Positions 1-9,945 are shown, counted from the first letter of the stretch. The stretch: 64,000 bases of DNA from Brachybacterium muris (GCF_016907455.1 NZ_JAFBCB010000001.1:3162001-3226000), one strand, 5' to 3'. Program-made: numbers and translations. Notes: generated by a model from the sequence alone, not told the origin.

Positions 1-833
1 GCCTGCACTCCCGGCGCCTGCTCGCTCACGCCGGCACCTACCTGGTGCTGCTGGTGGCCGCCCTGCTCACCCTGGCGCCGTTCCTGGTCTCGGTGATGAC
101 GGCCTTCACCTCCCGCCAGCAGTTCGCGCAGCAGGGGCCGATGACCGTGCCGGACCCGCCGGTGCTCGACAACTTCGTGCGCCTGTTCACCGACCCCGAC
201 GGGTTCGTGACCCCGGTGGTGGTGACCGTGCAGATGGTCGCGGTGATCCTGGCCGGACAGATGGTGTTCTCCGTGCTCGCCGCCTACGCCTTCTCCCACC
301 TGCGCTTCCCCGGGCGCGATGCGCTGTTCTGGGTGTACGTGGCAACCCTGATGGTGCCGCAGGTCGTGGTGGTGGTGCCGCTGTACCTGATGATGAGCGA
401 GATCGGCCTGCGCAACACCTTCTGGGCACTGGTGCTGCCGTTCGTGCTGGGCTCCCCGTACGCGATCTTCCTGCTGCGGGAGAACTTCCGCTCGGTTCCC
501 ACCGAGCTGATGGACGCGATGCGCATCGACGGCGCCGGCACCGGCCGCCTGCTGTGGAACCTGGTGGTGCCGCTGAACCGCCCGATCATCGTGACGCTGG
601 TGCTGATCACCGTGGTCACCCACTGGAACAACTTCATGTGGCCAATGGTGATCACCTCCGGACCCACCTGGCGGGTGATCACGGTGGCCACCTCCGCCCT
701 GCAGTCGCAGTACAACAACAACTGGACCCTGGTGATGGCCGGCACCACGCTGGCGATGCTGCCGCTGGTGATCCTGATGATCGTGTTCCAGAAGCAGATC
801 ACCCGCTCGGTGGGCGAGACCACGCTGCGCTGA
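1..833 (+). CDS. Carbohydrate ABC importer permease, 5' end outside window
   Basis: This is the C-terminal ~276 residues of a MalG-type inner-membrane permease, half of the channel of a binding-protein-dependent sugar importer. The frame is open from base 3, so the real start lies upstream; the GTG at 45 is an internal codon. About six hydrophobic segments are visible. The cytoplasmic EAA loop that docks on the ATPase is at bases ~505-590 (ELMDAMRIDG...). The gene ends 157 bp before a binding-protein gene on the same strand, so permease and binding protein probably form one operon with the binding protein last. The sugar cannot be read from this sequence. Family assignment is firm. Confidence 0.93.
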   Translation, partial: LHSRRLLAHAGTYLVLLVAALLTLAPFLVSVMTAFTSRQQFAQQGPMTVPDPPVLDNFVRLFTDPDGFVTPVVVTVQMVAVILAGQMVFSVLAAYAFSHLRFPGRDALFWVYVATLMVPQVVVVVPLYLMMSEIGLRNTFWALVLPFVLGSPYAIFLLRENFRSVPTELMDAMRIDGAGTGRLLWNLVVPLNRPIIVTLVLITVVTHWNNFMWPMVITSGPTWRVITVATSALQSQYNNNWTLVMAGTTLAMLPLVILMIVFQKQITRSVGETTLR

Positions 834-990
834 GCGCGTCGTCCGTCATCGGACGTCATCGCAGGTCACGATCCGGCCACCATGTCGACATACCCCCTCC
901 GGGTCTCGTCATAATGGGAGCACCAGCCCACGCCGCCCCAGGCACCCCGGAACTTCCGGCACCCGCCTGGCGCCAACGGAAGGATCCGCC

Positions 991-2352
991 ATGCTGAACC
1001 GTCGAACGATGCTCGCCTCCCTCGCCGCCGCCGGCCTCGCGGGGACCGCCGTGGCCTGCTCCCCCTCCGCCGAGAACGGAGGCTCCGGTGGCGGCAGCGG
1101 CAACGGTGGCAGCGATGGTGGTGGCGGTGCAGCCGGCACCCTCACCTTCCGCCTCTGGGACGAGCTCGCCCAGCCCGCCTACGAGGAGTCCTTCAAGGCG
1201 TTCACCGAGCAGCACGGCTGGAACGTGGACATCGACCTGGTGCCGTGGGGCGACTACTGGACCCGCCTGCCCCTGGACGTGGCCAGCGGCGATGCGGCCG
1301 ACGTGTACTGGATGAACTCCGCCAACTACATCCAGTACAAGGACTCCGGCGACCTGCTGGACATCAACGAGGTCCTCCCCGATGCCTCCGACCAGTGGGA
1401 GGACAGCGTGGTCGAGCTCTACTCCCGCGACGGCGGCCTGTGGGGCGTGCCCCAGCTGTGGGACTCGATCGCGCTGTTCTACAACAAGAACCTCACCGAC
1501 GAAGCAGGCGTGGATCCCAACGGCCTGGCCTTCGACCCGTCGGCCGATTCCGACACCCTGCGCGAGGCCGCCACGGCACTGACCCTGGACGGCGAGGGCC
1601 GCCACCCGGGCGAGGACGGCTTCGACCCCGACAGCCGTGCGCAGTTCGGCTTCAACTCCCAGGCCGATCGCCAGGCCATCATCGGCCCGATGCTGGCCTC
1701 CAACGGTGCGCAGTGGCAGGACCAGGACACCTACACCTTCGCCTCCGAGGAGGGCATCGCCGCCTTCCAGTACATGGCGGACCTGGTGAACGTGGACCAG
1801 GTGGCACCCAGCGCGGCCGACACCAACGAGAACGGCGACTTCAGCCGCGACCTGTTCACCCAGGGCAAGCTGGGCCTGTTCCAGTCCGGCCCCTACAACC
1901 TGGGCAACATCTCCGAGGGCGTGGGCGACACCTTCGAGTGGGCGATCGTGCCGCCGGTCGCCGGTCCCGCCGGCCCCAAGTCACTGGTGCACGGCGTGGT
2001 CGCCGTCGGCAACGCTAAGGCCGACGAGACCCAGCAGGAGGGCATCGCGCTGCTGCTGGAGTGGCTGGGTTCGGCCGAGGGTCAGCGTCCGATCGCCGAG
2101 AAGGGCGTCGCGTTCCCAGGCCACAAGGAGGCGCAGGACGCCTTCATCGCCTTCTGGGACGAGAAGGGGGTGGACGTCAGCGTGTTCGTCGACGCCGCGA
2201 AGGATCCGGCCGAGGCCGATACCGGTGCGCGTGCCAACGCCGGCCTCACCGCCGCGATGCCGATCTTCCAGGAGATCTTCATCGGCCGCCTGCCCGCGGC
2301 CGAGGGCGTTCCCCAGGCCCAGGAGGAGGGCAACGCCGCGATGGGCGTGTGA
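991..2352 (+). CDS. Extracellular solute-binding lipoprotein of a sugar ABC importer
   Basis: The 453-residue protein captures a sugar outside the membrane and delivers it to the permease encoded just upstream. An N-terminal signal has an Arg-Arg pair (NRRTM) and a lipobox ending at Cys23 (TAVAC), followed by a Gly/Ser linker to about residue 48, so it is a lipid-anchored, possibly Tat-exported, lipoprotein. The rest matches the family 1 binding-protein fold (TLTFRLWDE near 50, GKLGLFQSGPYN near 292). An AAGGA sits about 10 bp before the ATG. No ATPase gene is nearby; in many actinobacteria a shared MsiK-type ATPase serves such systems. That part is family knowledge, not seen here. Confidence 0.93.
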   Translation: MLNRRTMLASLAAAGLAGTAVACSPSAENGGSGGGSGNGGSDGGGGAAGTLTFRLWDELAQPAYEESFKAFTEQHGWNVDIDLVPWGDYWTRLPLDVASGDAADVYWMNSANYIQYKDSGDLLDINEVLPDASDQWEDSVVELYSRDGGLWGVPQLWDSIALFYNKNLTDEAGVDPNGLAFDPSADSDTLREAATALTLDGEGRHPGEDGFDPDSRAQFGFNSQADRQAIIGPMLASNGAQWQDQDTYTFASEEGIAAFQYMADLVNVDQVAPSAADTNENGDFSRDLFTQGKLGLFQSGPYNLGNISEGVGDTFEWAIVPPVAGPAGPKSLVHGVVAVGNAKADETQQEGIALLLEWLGSAEGQRPIAEKGVAFPGHKEAQDAFIAFWDEKGVDVSVFVDAAKDPAEADTGARANAGLTAAMPIFQEIFIGRLPAAEGVPQAQEEGNAAMGV

Positions 2353-2530
2353 CGCCTCGCGTGATCGGCGCCTGACGGATGACGCGATGGGCGCCCGCCG
2401 ATGCCTCGCGTGATGGGCGCCCGCCGCCGCCTCGCATGATGGGCACCTGACGCCTGTCGTGATGGGTGCCTGAGGCCTGGCGTGATGGGTGCCTGAGGCC
2501 TGGCGTGATGGGTGCCTGAGGCCTGGCGTG
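2353..2530. repeat. 23-bp tandem repeat array directly after a stop codon
   Basis: Three perfect copies of a 23-bp unit (GATGGGTGCCTGAGGCCTGG plus CGT) start at 2461, 2484 and 2507. They are preceded back to the stop codon at 2350-2352 by about four decayed copies (GATCGGCGCC, GATGGGCGCC, GATGGGCACC). No spacers separate the units, so this is not a CRISPR array. The array lies between two plus-strand genes and is followed by long hairpins. Each unit carries two TGA triplets. Confidence 0.85.
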
Positions 2531-2541
2531 GCCTGCGCAGA

Positions 2542-2599
2542 CTGAGAGCGGGACGCATCTGGGAACCACGATCGGTTCTGAGGTGCGTCCCGCTCTCAG
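2542..2599. repeat. Long inverted repeat (58-nt hairpin)
   Basis: Arms 2542-2560 and 2581-2599 pair over 19 bp with one G-T wobble (CTGAGAGCGGGACGCATCT). A second short stem, GAACC/GGTTC at 2563-2567 and 2574-2578, closes inside the loop. There is no T-run, so it is not a classic intrinsic terminator, although it may stop or protect transcripts. It could also be a small repeat-type mobile hairpin. Confidence 0.8.
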
Positions 2600-2610
2600 C
2601 GTCCACTGCC

Positions 2611-2848
2611 CCCGTAACCCCGTGACCCCGTAACCCCGTGACCCCGTGCGGCCATTACCCGTTGGTATGCACAGATAGTTGTCGCTTTGGTGCCGCCAGA
2701 GCGACAACTATTCGTGCCTCGAGGGCGCGGGACCGGGTGCAAGCGGGGGACCGACCCGAACGGGCGGGACCAGGCTCGAGCGGGGAGGGACCGACGCCAA
2801 CGGGCACCACCGAGCGCGAACGGGCACTGCCGGGTGCGAACGGGCTGG
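2611..2848. repeat. Intergenic repeat cluster with second hairpin
   Basis: This gene-free stretch is almost wholly repetitive. Bases 2611-2647 hold about 2.3 copies of a 16-bp unit (CCCGTAACCCCGTGAC). Bases 2675-2686 and 2700-2711 form a perfect 12-bp inverted repeat (ATAGTTGTCGCT), extended by TGG/CCA inside the loop. Bases 2751-2848 hold about five decayed 19-21 bp units built on GCGAACGGGC. No credible coding frame was found between 2353 and 2946. Confidence 0.75.
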
Positions 2849-2946
2849 ATGGTTCGAGGCCCCCTCCACCAGCCCCCCACGAATCGTGCCCGTAATGTGC
2901 TCGAGTCCAACCCCCGTGGGGCCTGTTCCCGTGGGACGCTCAACGC

Positions 2947-4203
2947 ATGACGCAGAGCACACCGCCGCCCGGGGGGCCGGGGCGCGAGGACCGAACCAAC
3001 ACCGGGTACCAGTACGGCTACGACCCCGCAGAGCATGGATCTGCACCGGCATCCACCCCCGGCGAGCCCGACTCGCCGCACGGTGAGCAGTGGCCGGAGC
3101 CCATCAGGCCGGGGCGGCCCGACCGTGGGCAGGCGAGGTCAGGGCCCCGGCCGGCCGCACCCGTGGCAGGGGCGACCCCGGCCTCAGCACCGGCCCCGCC
3201 CCCGGATGCACCGAGCACACCCACAGCACCAGTCGCCCCCTCCGCGCAGGAGACCGCTCCCGGTATCCGCGCCGAGCACGTGAGCCGCGCCTTCGGCAGC
3301 GTGCAGGCGGTGCTGGACCTCAGCTTCGAGGCACCGCGCGGCGCGGTCACCGCGCTCGTCGGCCCCAACGGCTGCGGCAAGTCCACCCTGATGCTGATGC
3401 TGGCCTCACTGCTGGCCCCGGACTCCGGGCGGGTGCTGATCGGCGGGATCGACCCCACGAAGGACTCCCCCGCCGTGCGCCGCATGGTGGGGTGGATGCC
3501 GGACCAGTTCGGCGCCTGGGACTCCCTCCGGGTGGCCGAGGTGCTGGAGGTGATGGGCCGCGCCTACTTCCTGCCCACCGCGCAGGTGCGGGAGCGCACC
3601 ATGGAACTGCTGGACCTGATGGACCTGCAGACCCTCGCCCAGCAGCCCGCCCATGTGCTCTCGCGCGGGCAGAAGCAGCGCCTGGGCCTTGCCCGCACCC
3701 TGGTGCACTCCCCGCAGCTGCTGATCCTGGACGAACCGGCCTCGGGCCTGGACCCCGCCTCACGCAGGCGCCTGCTGCGGGTGGTGCGGCAGGCGGCGTC
3801 CGACGGCACCACGGTGCTGGTCTCCAGCCACATCCTCTCGGAGCTGGAGGAGATGGCCGACCACGTGGTGTTCATGGACGCCGGCCAGGTGGTGGACGCC
3901 AGCAGCGTGCGCGCCCTCGCCGCCCGGCCCCGCACCTGGAGAGTGGAGTCCCTGGACCACGAGGCCCTGGCCCGTGCCCTCGAGGCAGTGGGCGTGCGGC
4001 ACGGCGGCGTCGCACCACCGGAGAGCACCGCCAGCGGTCACGCCGAGGCCACCATCGACCTGCCCGACGAGGCCACCGCCGCCCGACTGCTGGCCGACCT
4101 CGCCGCCCATGACGCCCGGGTGGTCTGCTTCGGGCCCGCCACCGGCCGGCTCGAGGCCGCCTACCTGTCCTCCGCCGCCGCCCAGCGCCAAGGAGCCCTG
4201 TGA
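2947..4203 (+). CDS. ABC transporter ATP-binding protein (exporter type)
   Basis: This 418-residue ATPase drives a two-gene ABC-2-type system with the permease that follows. The first ~105 residues are a Pro/Ala/Gly-rich, probably disordered tail, and the nucleotide-binding domain starts near residue 107. Walker A GPNGCGKST is at residues 139-147, the signature LSRGQKQRLGLA near 238, and Walker B LLILDEP near 258, with the switch His in SSHILSE after it. The C-terminal ~100 residues resemble the regulatory extension of CcmA/NatA-like ATPases. The stop overlaps the permease start (TGATG). The cargo is unknown. Confidence 0.92.
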   Translation: MTQSTPPPGGPGREDRTNTGYQYGYDPAEHGSAPASTPGEPDSPHGEQWPEPIRPGRPDRGQARSGPRPAAPVAGATPASAPAPPPDAPSTPTAPVAPSAQETAPGIRAEHVSRAFGSVQAVLDLSFEAPRGAVTALVGPNGCGKSTLMLMLASLLAPDSGRVLIGGIDPTKDSPAVRRMVGWMPDQFGAWDSLRVAEVLEVMGRAYFLPTAQVRERTMELLDLMDLQTLAQQPAHVLSRGQKQRLGLARTLVHSPQLLILDEPASGLDPASRRRLLRVVRQAASDGTTVLVSSHILSELEEMADHVVFMDAGQVVDASSVRALAARPRTWRVESLDHEALARALEAVGVRHGGVAPPESTASGHAEATIDLPDEATAARLLADLAAHDARVVCFGPATGRLEAAYLSSAAAQRQGAL

Positions 4204-5324
4204 TGAGCACCCCCACTGCCTCCCCGAGCCGCGCCGCGAACGGTGCCCTCTCCCTGCGGCTGCGCGGCCTGCGCCTGGTGACCTCCCTGGAGCTGCGGCA
4301 ACGGATCCGCTCGCGCCGCTGGTACGTGGCGCTCGCGGTGTGGACCGTGGCGCTGCTGCTGATCGGCCTGGTGATCCTGGCGCCGACGGCCCTGGTGGGC
4401 GACGCCACGGGCTTCCGCGCCACCGCCCGCGTGGTGTTCAGCCTGCAGATGCTGCTGGTGCTGTTCGCGATGCTGCTGGTGCTGCCGGCGATGTCGGCCG
4501 GATCCATCAACGGCGACCGCACCGCCGGGACCCTGGCCACCCTGCAGTCCACACTGATCTCCCCGCTGGAGATCGTGCTGGGCAAGCTGACGGCCGGCTG
4601 GCTGACCGGGCTGGCGTTCCTGCTGCTGGCGATGCCGTCGGTGCTGCCCACGGCCCTGCTGGGCGGGGTGGGCCCGCTGTACCTGCTGCGGCTGCTGCTG
4701 ATGATCGCCGCGCTCGCACTGTGCGTGACCGCAGTGGGGCTGGGGCTCTCGGCGATCACCGCCCGCCAGCTGGGATCGGTGGTGCTGGCATACGTGGCGG
4801 TGTTCGGGGTGACAGTGGTGGGGCCCATCCTGTGGGGCTCCTCGGCCGCGTTCCTGCAGGAGCAGCGGGAGGTCACCGTGCACTACCAGGAGTTCGACCA
4901 CACCGCGGACGGCAAGGACTCATGGGCCCCGTCGCGCTGCGTCGAGTCCGTCGAGGAGCGCACGGTGATCCGTGTGGATCTCTCCCAGCCGCTGATCTGG
5001 CCGAACCCCGTGCTGCTGCTGGCCGATGTGGCCCCGCCCATGCATGACGCGATCGGGCCCAGCCCGGACGAGCCATGGGACCTGCTGCAGGTCATGCAGC
5101 TGGGCCTGCGGCACGCCACCCAGCCGCTGCACCCCAGCAACTTCAACTCCTGCTCCGCAGGGAACGAGGGGTACCCCGAGAACGTGGGCAGCCCCGCGAA
5201 TCGCCCCATCTGGCCGCTGGGCCTGGGTACCTGGTTCCTGGTGGGCGGTGCCTCGGTGGCCCTGGCCACCTGGCGCCTGGCGGTGCCGATCCGGAAGCTC
5301 GGCAAGGGGATCCGCATCGCCTGA
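4203..5324 (+). CDS. ABC-2-type transporter permease
   Basis: This 373-residue membrane protein is the partner of the ATPase whose stop codon overlaps its ATG at 4203. A GTG three bases earlier is possible, but AAGGAG at ~4189 fits the ATG. Hydrophobic segments lie at about residues 40-60, 80-100, 145-165, 180-200 and 205-225, followed by a hydrophilic extracytoplasmic section with two Cys (SRCVES and FNSCSAG) and a last helix near 340-360. The motif MSAGSINGDRTAGTLATL is typical of ABC-2 permeases. Substrate unknown. Confidence 0.88.
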   Translation: MSTPTASPSRAANGALSLRLRGLRLVTSLELRQRIRSRRWYVALAVWTVALLLIGLVILAPTALVGDATGFRATARVVFSLQMLLVLFAMLLVLPAMSAGSINGDRTAGTLATLQSTLISPLEIVLGKLTAGWLTGLAFLLLAMPSVLPTALLGGVGPLYLLRLLLMIAALALCVTAVGLGLSAITARQLGSVVLAYVAVFGVTVVGPILWGSSAAFLQEQREVTVHYQEFDHTADGKDSWAPSRCVESVEERTVIRVDLSQPLIWPNPVLLLADVAPPMHDAIGPSPDEPWDLLQVMQLGLRHATQPLHPSNFNSCSAGNEGYPENVGSPANRPIWPLGLGTWFLVGGASVALATWRLAVPIRKLGKGIRIA

Positions 5325-5344
5325 GCCGGGCAGCACCGGCGGGC

Positions 5345-7051
5345 TCAGCGCTCGCGCAGCCCGGTGATGCTGTCGGGGATGTGGTGACCTGTCGCCTCCG
5401 GGGCCTGGTGGGGCGGGGCTTGGAACGGGGAGCCGTCACCGCCGAAGTCCGGCAGGCGCCCGGCGATCACGTCGGCCTCGCGCACCTCGGTGGTGCGGGC
5501 CCCGGGCAGGGACTCATCGATCCACAGTCGTTCCCCGGCGGCGTCGAGGTCGAAGATCTCCAGGGTGTGGTCCTGGCCGTCGGCCTGGAGGCGCTGGCGC
5601 AGGTGGGCGCGCACGGCGGGGTCCCGGGCCCGGTCGGCGCGGGTGCCGATGTCCGGGGCGATCAGGGCGTGTGGGGCCTCGCGGCGCATGTACCGGTGGG
5701 CGGGCCCGTAGTACACGGCTCGCAGGCCGCTGCGCAGGGCCGATGCCGATCCCAGCCCGAGCAGTGCCACTGCCACCAGTGCGCCGAGCACCACCCAGGT
5801 CCACGACAGGCCTGTGCTGGCCCCGAGCAGTTCGAGCACCAGCGCGGTGAACGCGATCGCGGCGAGCGCCGCGCCGGCGACGATCCAGCCGGAGAGCCCC
5901 ACCACGCGGGCCTCCCAGGGGTTCACGCGGGCTCGGTGCGCCCAGGACGGGTAGGAGCGCTGGTCCGTCACTTGGGCACGCTGGGATCTTGACAGCGGCG
6001 CTGCCAGCGCGGGCGCGAACGCGGCGGCGGCCACGGTGACCAGGGCGATCAGGGCCGCCCCAAGGACGGTGGGCCAGTTCAGGGGGGCGGACTGCACCGC
6101 CTGCAGGTCCCGCCCCATCCCGGTGAACACCGCGACCACGTCGGCGATGCCGAAGACCATCACGCCCAGTCCCAGCAGCGCGGGCGCCACCCATCGCAGC
6201 CAGGCGCCGCCCTGCACCAGCACGGAGGTGGCGAGCCCCCGCGGGGTGAGGGCGCCGGCAGCCTCGGGGGTGCCGGGGTTCGGGGGCAGGTGGCGGCGCT
6301 CCTGGGCCAGCACCTGCCGGGCGGCCCGGCGGCGGGCGTCGTGGTCGCGGTCCAGCCGGGCGGTGGTCTCCAATGCTGCGGCGGGGGTGATGCCCAGGAC
6401 CCGCGGGGCGCTCATCCAGGAGCGGATGCTGACCCAGGCCAGCATGATGGCGAGCAGCCCGGCGCACAGGGCGGTGAGCGGCCCGGGGCTGAGGCTGGGC
6501 CAGTGCAGGAACGGCACCCGACCGAAGGGTTGGGCCACCAGGATGATCAGGATCGCGACGGTCACCAGTACCGGTGCCATCAGCACGGCGGTGATGCGGG
6601 TGGCGACGGTGCGTTGGAACCCGGCCTCGCTGAGGTGGTGGCGCGGGTTGATCCCGGAGATCGCGATCGCCGCCAGCGGCAGCAGTGCCACGCTGATCGC
6701 GGTGGCCGCGGCGGGGAGGAACAGGACGGTGGTCCACAGTCCGCTGGAGGTGAAGCCCAGCGATCCCAGCGCTGCCCGCAGGTAGTGCGGTTCGACCAGG
6801 CCCACCAGCAGGCTCAGCGACCAGAAGGTGGGCGAGGCGCCCGAGACGTACACGAACACCAGCACGAGCCACATGGTCATCAGTACCAGGGCGGGCACCC
6901 ACACGATGCGCAGCATGCGGCGGGTGAGGGCCCTGCGGGAGTCGATCAGGATCTCCCCCGGCGGCACCAGGGCCGGGTTCTCCTCCGGCAGCCGCGGCGG
7001 TGAGGGGAGGTCCGTCAGCGGTGGCAGGGCGCGGTCGAACGGTGAGGTCAT
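5345..7051 (-). CDS. Large polytopic membrane protein, function unknown
   Basis: This 568-residue protein has roughly nine or ten hydrophobic helices. They lie in two groups (about residues 45-200 and 280-440), separated by a charged cytoplasmic stretch near 225-262 (TARLDRDHDARRRAARQ), and the C-terminus is hydrophilic, ~130 residues long. A good ribosome site (AGGAG) precedes the ATG at 7051. It converges with the ABC permease gene (20-bp gap), so it is not part of that operon. I see no catalytic motif and do not recognise the family; a transporter or ABC-2-like permease is conceivable. Confidence 0.75.
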   Translation of the reverse strand: MTSPFDRALPPLTDLPSPPRLPEENPALVPPGEILIDSRRALTRRMLRIVWVPALVLMTMWLVLVFVYVSGASPTFWSLSLLVGLVEPHYLRAALGSLGFTSSGLWTTVLFLPAAATAISVALLPLAAIAISGINPRHHLSEAGFQRTVATRITAVLMAPVLVTVAILIILVAQPFGRVPFLHWPSLSPGPLTALCAGLLAIMLAWVSIRSWMSAPRVLGITPAAALETTARLDRDHDARRRAARQVLAQERRHLPPNPGTPEAAGALTPRGLATSVLVQGGAWLRWVAPALLGLGVMVFGIADVVAVFTGMGRDLQAVQSAPLNWPTVLGAALIALVTVAAAAFAPALAAPLSRSQRAQVTDQRSYPSWAHRARVNPWEARVVGLSGWIVAGAALAAIAFTALVLELLGASTGLSWTWVVLGALVAVALLGLGSASALRSGLRAVYYGPAHRYMRREAPHALIAPDIGTRADRARDPAVRAHLRQRLQADGQDHTLEIFDLDAAGERLWIDESLPGARTTEVREADVIAGRLPDFGGDGSPFQAPPHQAPEATGHHIPDSITGLRER

Positions 7052-7120
7052 CGCTGCTCCTGTCGGTCGCGTCGGGCGGGCTGGTACGGGGGGGTAGGGC
7101 CGGATGTCAACCGGAGGGGG

Positions 7121-7714
7121 TCAGACGGAGCGGCGGCCCAGGAAGGCCCGCCCCAGGGTCATCTCGTCGGCGTAGTCGAGGTCACCGCCCACGGGCAGGC
7201 CTGAGGCCAGGCGGGTCACGGTGATCTCCAGCGGCTGCAGCAGGCGGGAGAGGTAGGCGGCGGTGGCCTCCCCCTCGATGTTCGGGTCCAGCGCCAGGAT
7301 CACCTCGGTGGTCTCCCCCGTGGCCAGGCGCTTCATCAGTTCGGCGATGCGCAGGTCGTTCGGGCCCACCCCGCCGATCGGGTCGATCGCGCCGCCGAGC
7401 ACGTGGTACCGGCCCTTGAACTCGCGGATCCGCTCGATGGCGACGATGTCCTTGGACTCCTCGACCACGCAGATCAGCTCGTCGCTGCGGCGGGTGTCGG
7501 CGCAGATGCGGCAGCGGTCCTCGGCCGAGACGTTCCCGCAGATCTCGCAGAACCGCACCGTGTCCTTCACCTTCACCAGCACTTCGGCAAGGCGGCGCAC
7601 GGAAGCGTCATCGGCGTCCAGCAGATGGAACGCGATGCGCTGGGCCGACTTGGGGCCGATGCCCGGCAGCTTGCCGAGCTCGTCGATGAGGTCCTGGACG
7701 ATGCCTTCGTACAC
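7121..7714 (-). CDS. recR: Recombination mediator protein RecR
   Basis: RecR is a ring-forming DNA-binding protein that works with RecO (and RecF) to load RecA at gaps. The 197 residues match the usual length. In order they show the helix-hairpin-helix [18 protein letters not shown], a four-Cys zinc finger (C56, C59, C68, C71) and a Toprim domain ([13 protein letters not shown], then [13 protein letters not shown]). I chose the GTG at 7714, giving the conserved start MYEGIVQDL; an ATG at 7744 would add ten residues. The YbaB gene that normally sits between dnaX and recR is absent from this interval. Confidence 0.96.
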   Translation of the reverse strand: MYEGIVQDLIDELGKLPGIGPKSAQRIAFHLLDADDASVRRLAEVLVKVKDTVRFCEICGNVSAEDRCRICADTRRSDELICVVEESKDIVAIERIREFKGRYHVLGGAIDPIGGVGPNDLRIAELMKRLATGETTEVILALDPNIEGEATAAYLSRLLQPLEITVTRLASGLPVGGDLDYADEMTLGRAFLGRRSV

Positions 7715-7768
7715 CCGGCCAACTGTAGTTCCCCAGGCTGACATGCGGACGGCTGGCAGAATCGGGCG

Positions 7769-8533
7769 ATGCTGCGACCTCGGCGAGCGCTGCGCCTCCC
7801 CGCTCCACGCCTCACCACCCCGCGTGAGGGGATCGTGCGCGGCCTGCATCTGGGCGTCGCACCCGTGGTCGCAGCCACCACATGCCTGGCCGACGGGCTG
7901 GGGCCGGCCCGCGGGGCCGTGGCGGCGGGCCTGGCGCTGGGCGGCTCCGTGCTGACCGATGTGCTGCTGGGCCCGGAGCCGCTGACCCCCGCCGATCACG
8001 TGACACGCTTCCGCTCGTCCCTGGTGGCGGCGCAGGCGGGCCGGCTGGTGGCGGGCGGGCTCGCTGGGGGTGGCCACCCGACCCGAGGCGCGCCCGACAA
8101 GGGCCGTCGCACCGTGGCGCAGGCGGCCGTGTTCACCCTCGCGATCGGCCTGGATGCCGTGGACGGCCAGGTGGCCCGCCGCACCGGGAGCTCCACACAG
8201 CGCGGCTGGCGCTTCGACCTGGAGGCCGACGCGGCCGCGATCGCCGTGCTGGCCGCGACGATGGTGCACCGCACGGGGTGGGTGCTGGTGCCCGGTTCGC
8301 TGCGCTACGTCTTCGGCGGGCTGCGTCAGGTGGCACCTGCTCTGCGAGGGGGCTTGCAGCCGCGGCTGTCGCGACGGGTGGCCGCGGGAGCGTCGATGGT
8401 GGCGCTGGTGATCACCACCTGGCCTCAGGTGCCGGGGCGGGCCGTGCATGTGCTGAGCGCTGGGGCCACTATGGCTCTGCTGGCCTCCTTCGGCCGGGAC
8501 AGCGTGGACCTGCTGCGCGGAGCATCCCGCTAG
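7769..8533 (+). CDS. CDP-alcohol phosphatidyltransferase family protein
   Basis: This is an integral membrane enzyme that would transfer a phosphatidyl-like group from a CDP-activated donor to an alcohol. The 254 residues contain the full family signature DG-x2-AR-x8-G-x3-D-x3-D as [19 protein letters not shown] followed by LEAD. That supplies all four metal-binding acidic residues, so it is probably active. Several hydrophobic segments surround it. The gene is divergent from recR (54 bp between starts) and 32 bp upstream of the GH125 gene, with which it may be co-transcribed. The acceptor alcohol cannot be inferred. Confidence 0.85.
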   Translation: MLRPRRALRLPAPRLTTPREGIVRGLHLGVAPVVAATTCLADGLGPARGAVAAGLALGGSVLTDVLLGPEPLTPADHVTRFRSSLVAAQAGRLVAGGLAGGGHPTRGAPDKGRRTVAQAAVFTLAIGLDAVDGQVARRTGSSTQRGWRFDLEADAAAIAVLAATMVHRTGWVLVPGSLRYVFGGLRQVAPALRGGLQPRLSRRVAAGASMVALVITTWPQVPGRAVHVLSAGATMALLASFGRDSVDLLRGASR

Positions 8534-8565
8534 CCTGGATGCCCGCCCCGCTCCCGAGGAGTCCC

Positions 8566-9945
8566 ATGGTCCAGCTGCCGAACACACTGCTCGACGCCGT
8601 GCACGCACGCCTGCTCGAGGGCCTGCCCGCCGAGCCCTCCCGCGAGGAGATCGCCCGCCGTGTGGTGGCGTACCTGCGCAACACCGCGGAGACCACCGTG
8701 AACGTGGAGGCCGACGGCACCACCTTCGTGATCACCGGTGACATCCCGGCGATGTGGCTGCGTGACTCGGCCGCCCAGCTGACCCCGCTGCTGCGCCTGG
8801 TCGTCGGCGGCGTGGGATCGGACGAGGACCGGGCGCAGCTGGTGGCGCTGCTGTCGGGCCTGCTGCGCCGGCACTGGCAGTACATCGCGCTGGACCCGTA
8901 CGCCAACGCCTTCAACCGTGAGCCCGACGGCGCCAGCTGGGACGAGGACGACACCGACCGCGACAACCCCTGGGCGTGGGAGCGGAAGTTCGAGCTGGAC
9001 TCCCTCTCCTATGGTCCGGACCTGGCCTGGCGGCTGTGGAAGGCCACCGGGGACATCTCCTGGGCCGATGAGAACTTCCTGCCCGCGGCCCGCGCGATCC
9101 TGGAGACGGTGCGCACCGAGCAGCACCACGAGGAGCGTTCGGGGTACTTCTTCCGCCGGGCGGACGTGCCCTCTCAGGACACCCTGGCGCGGGAAGGGCG
9201 GGGCTCCCTCACGGCGCACACGGGGCTGGTGTGGGCAGGCTTCCGCCCCAGCGACGATGCCTGCGAGCTGGGCTACAACATCCCCGGCAACCACTTCCTG
9301 GCCCTCGCCCTGGAGCGGCTGGGCGAGCTGCTGGACGCGGTACCAACCGCCTCGCAGGGCAGCACCGCGGGTCAGGCGGAGACCGAGTCCGAGGCGAAGG
9401 CCGCTCCGGGGCCGGGCACCCTGGCCGCCGAAGCCCGTTCCCTGGCCGCCGAGATCCGCGAGGCGCTCTTCGCCCACGGTCTGATCGACGGCCCGGACGG
9501 GGAGCGCATCTGGGCGTACGAGGTGGACGGTCTGGGCAACCACGTGTTCCTGGACGACGCCAACGTGCCCAGCCTGCTGTCCCTGCCGTACCTGGACTGC
9601 GCGGACTCGGCCGACCCGATCTACCTGGCCACCCGGCGCGCGGTGCTCTCGCGGCAGAACCCCTACTACTACGCGGGCCTGTTCCTGGAGGGCGTGGGAT
9701 CCCCGCACACCCCGAAGGACCACGTGTGGCCGATCGCCAAGAACATCGAAGGGCTGACCAGTTCCGATGCCGTGGAGAAGCGGCGGATCCTGGAGCAGCT
9801 GATCCGCACCGACGGCGGCACCGGGATGATGCACGAGGGCGTGCACGTGGACGACCCGGCGGTGTTCACCCGCGAGTGGTTCTCGTGGTCCAACTCGATG
9901 TTCTGCGAGCTGGCCCTGGACCTGGCGGGCGTGGCGCGCACTTGA
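8566..9945 (+). CDS. GH125 exo-alpha-1,6-mannosidase (DUF1237)
   Basis: This is a glycoside hydrolase of family 125, whose characterised members are inverting, metal-independent exo-alpha-1,6-mannosidases. Over 459 residues it shows [14 protein letters not shown] (residues ~58-71, substrate-binding/acid region), [12 protein letters not shown], the C-terminal signature [14 protein letters not shown], and [15 protein letters not shown], which carries a likely catalytic Glu. There is no signal peptide, so it acts in the cytosol on imported mannosides. GAGGAG lies about 6 bp before the ATG at 8566. A ~20-residue Ala/Glu-rich low-complexity insert sits near residue 270. Confidence 0.92.
   Translation: MVQLPNTLLDAVHARLLEGLPAEPSREEIARRVVAYLRNTAETTVNVEADGTTFVITGDIPAMWLRDSAAQLTPLLRLVVGGVGSDEDRAQLVALLSGLLRRHWQYIALDPYANAFNREPDGASWDEDDTDRDNPWAWERKFELDSLSYGPDLAWRLWKATGDISWADENFLPAARAILETVRTEQHHEERSGYFFRRADVPSQDTLAREGRGSLTAHTGLVWAGFRPSDDACELGYNIPGNHFLALALERLGELLDAVPTASQGSTAGQAETESEAKAAPGPGTLAAEARSLAAEIREALFAHGLIDGPDGERIWAYEVDGLGNHVFLDDANVPSLLSLPYLDCADSADPIYLATRRAVLSRQNPYYYAGLFLEGVGSPHTPKDHVWPIAKNIEGLTSSDAVEKRRILEQLIRTDGGTGMMHEGVHVDDPAVFTREWFSWSNSMFCELALDLAGVART

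Noticed and set aside
2461-2530. CRISPR array in the 23-bp repeats
   Set aside because: The units abut with no spacers, and no cas gene is in the window. The same applies to the 22-bp repeats at 10695-10804.
7882-9945. A 687-residue version of the GH125 protein
   Set aside because: The extra N-terminal part overlaps the phosphatidyltransferase gene in another frame and has no homologous features; the ATG at 8566 has a good ribosome site.
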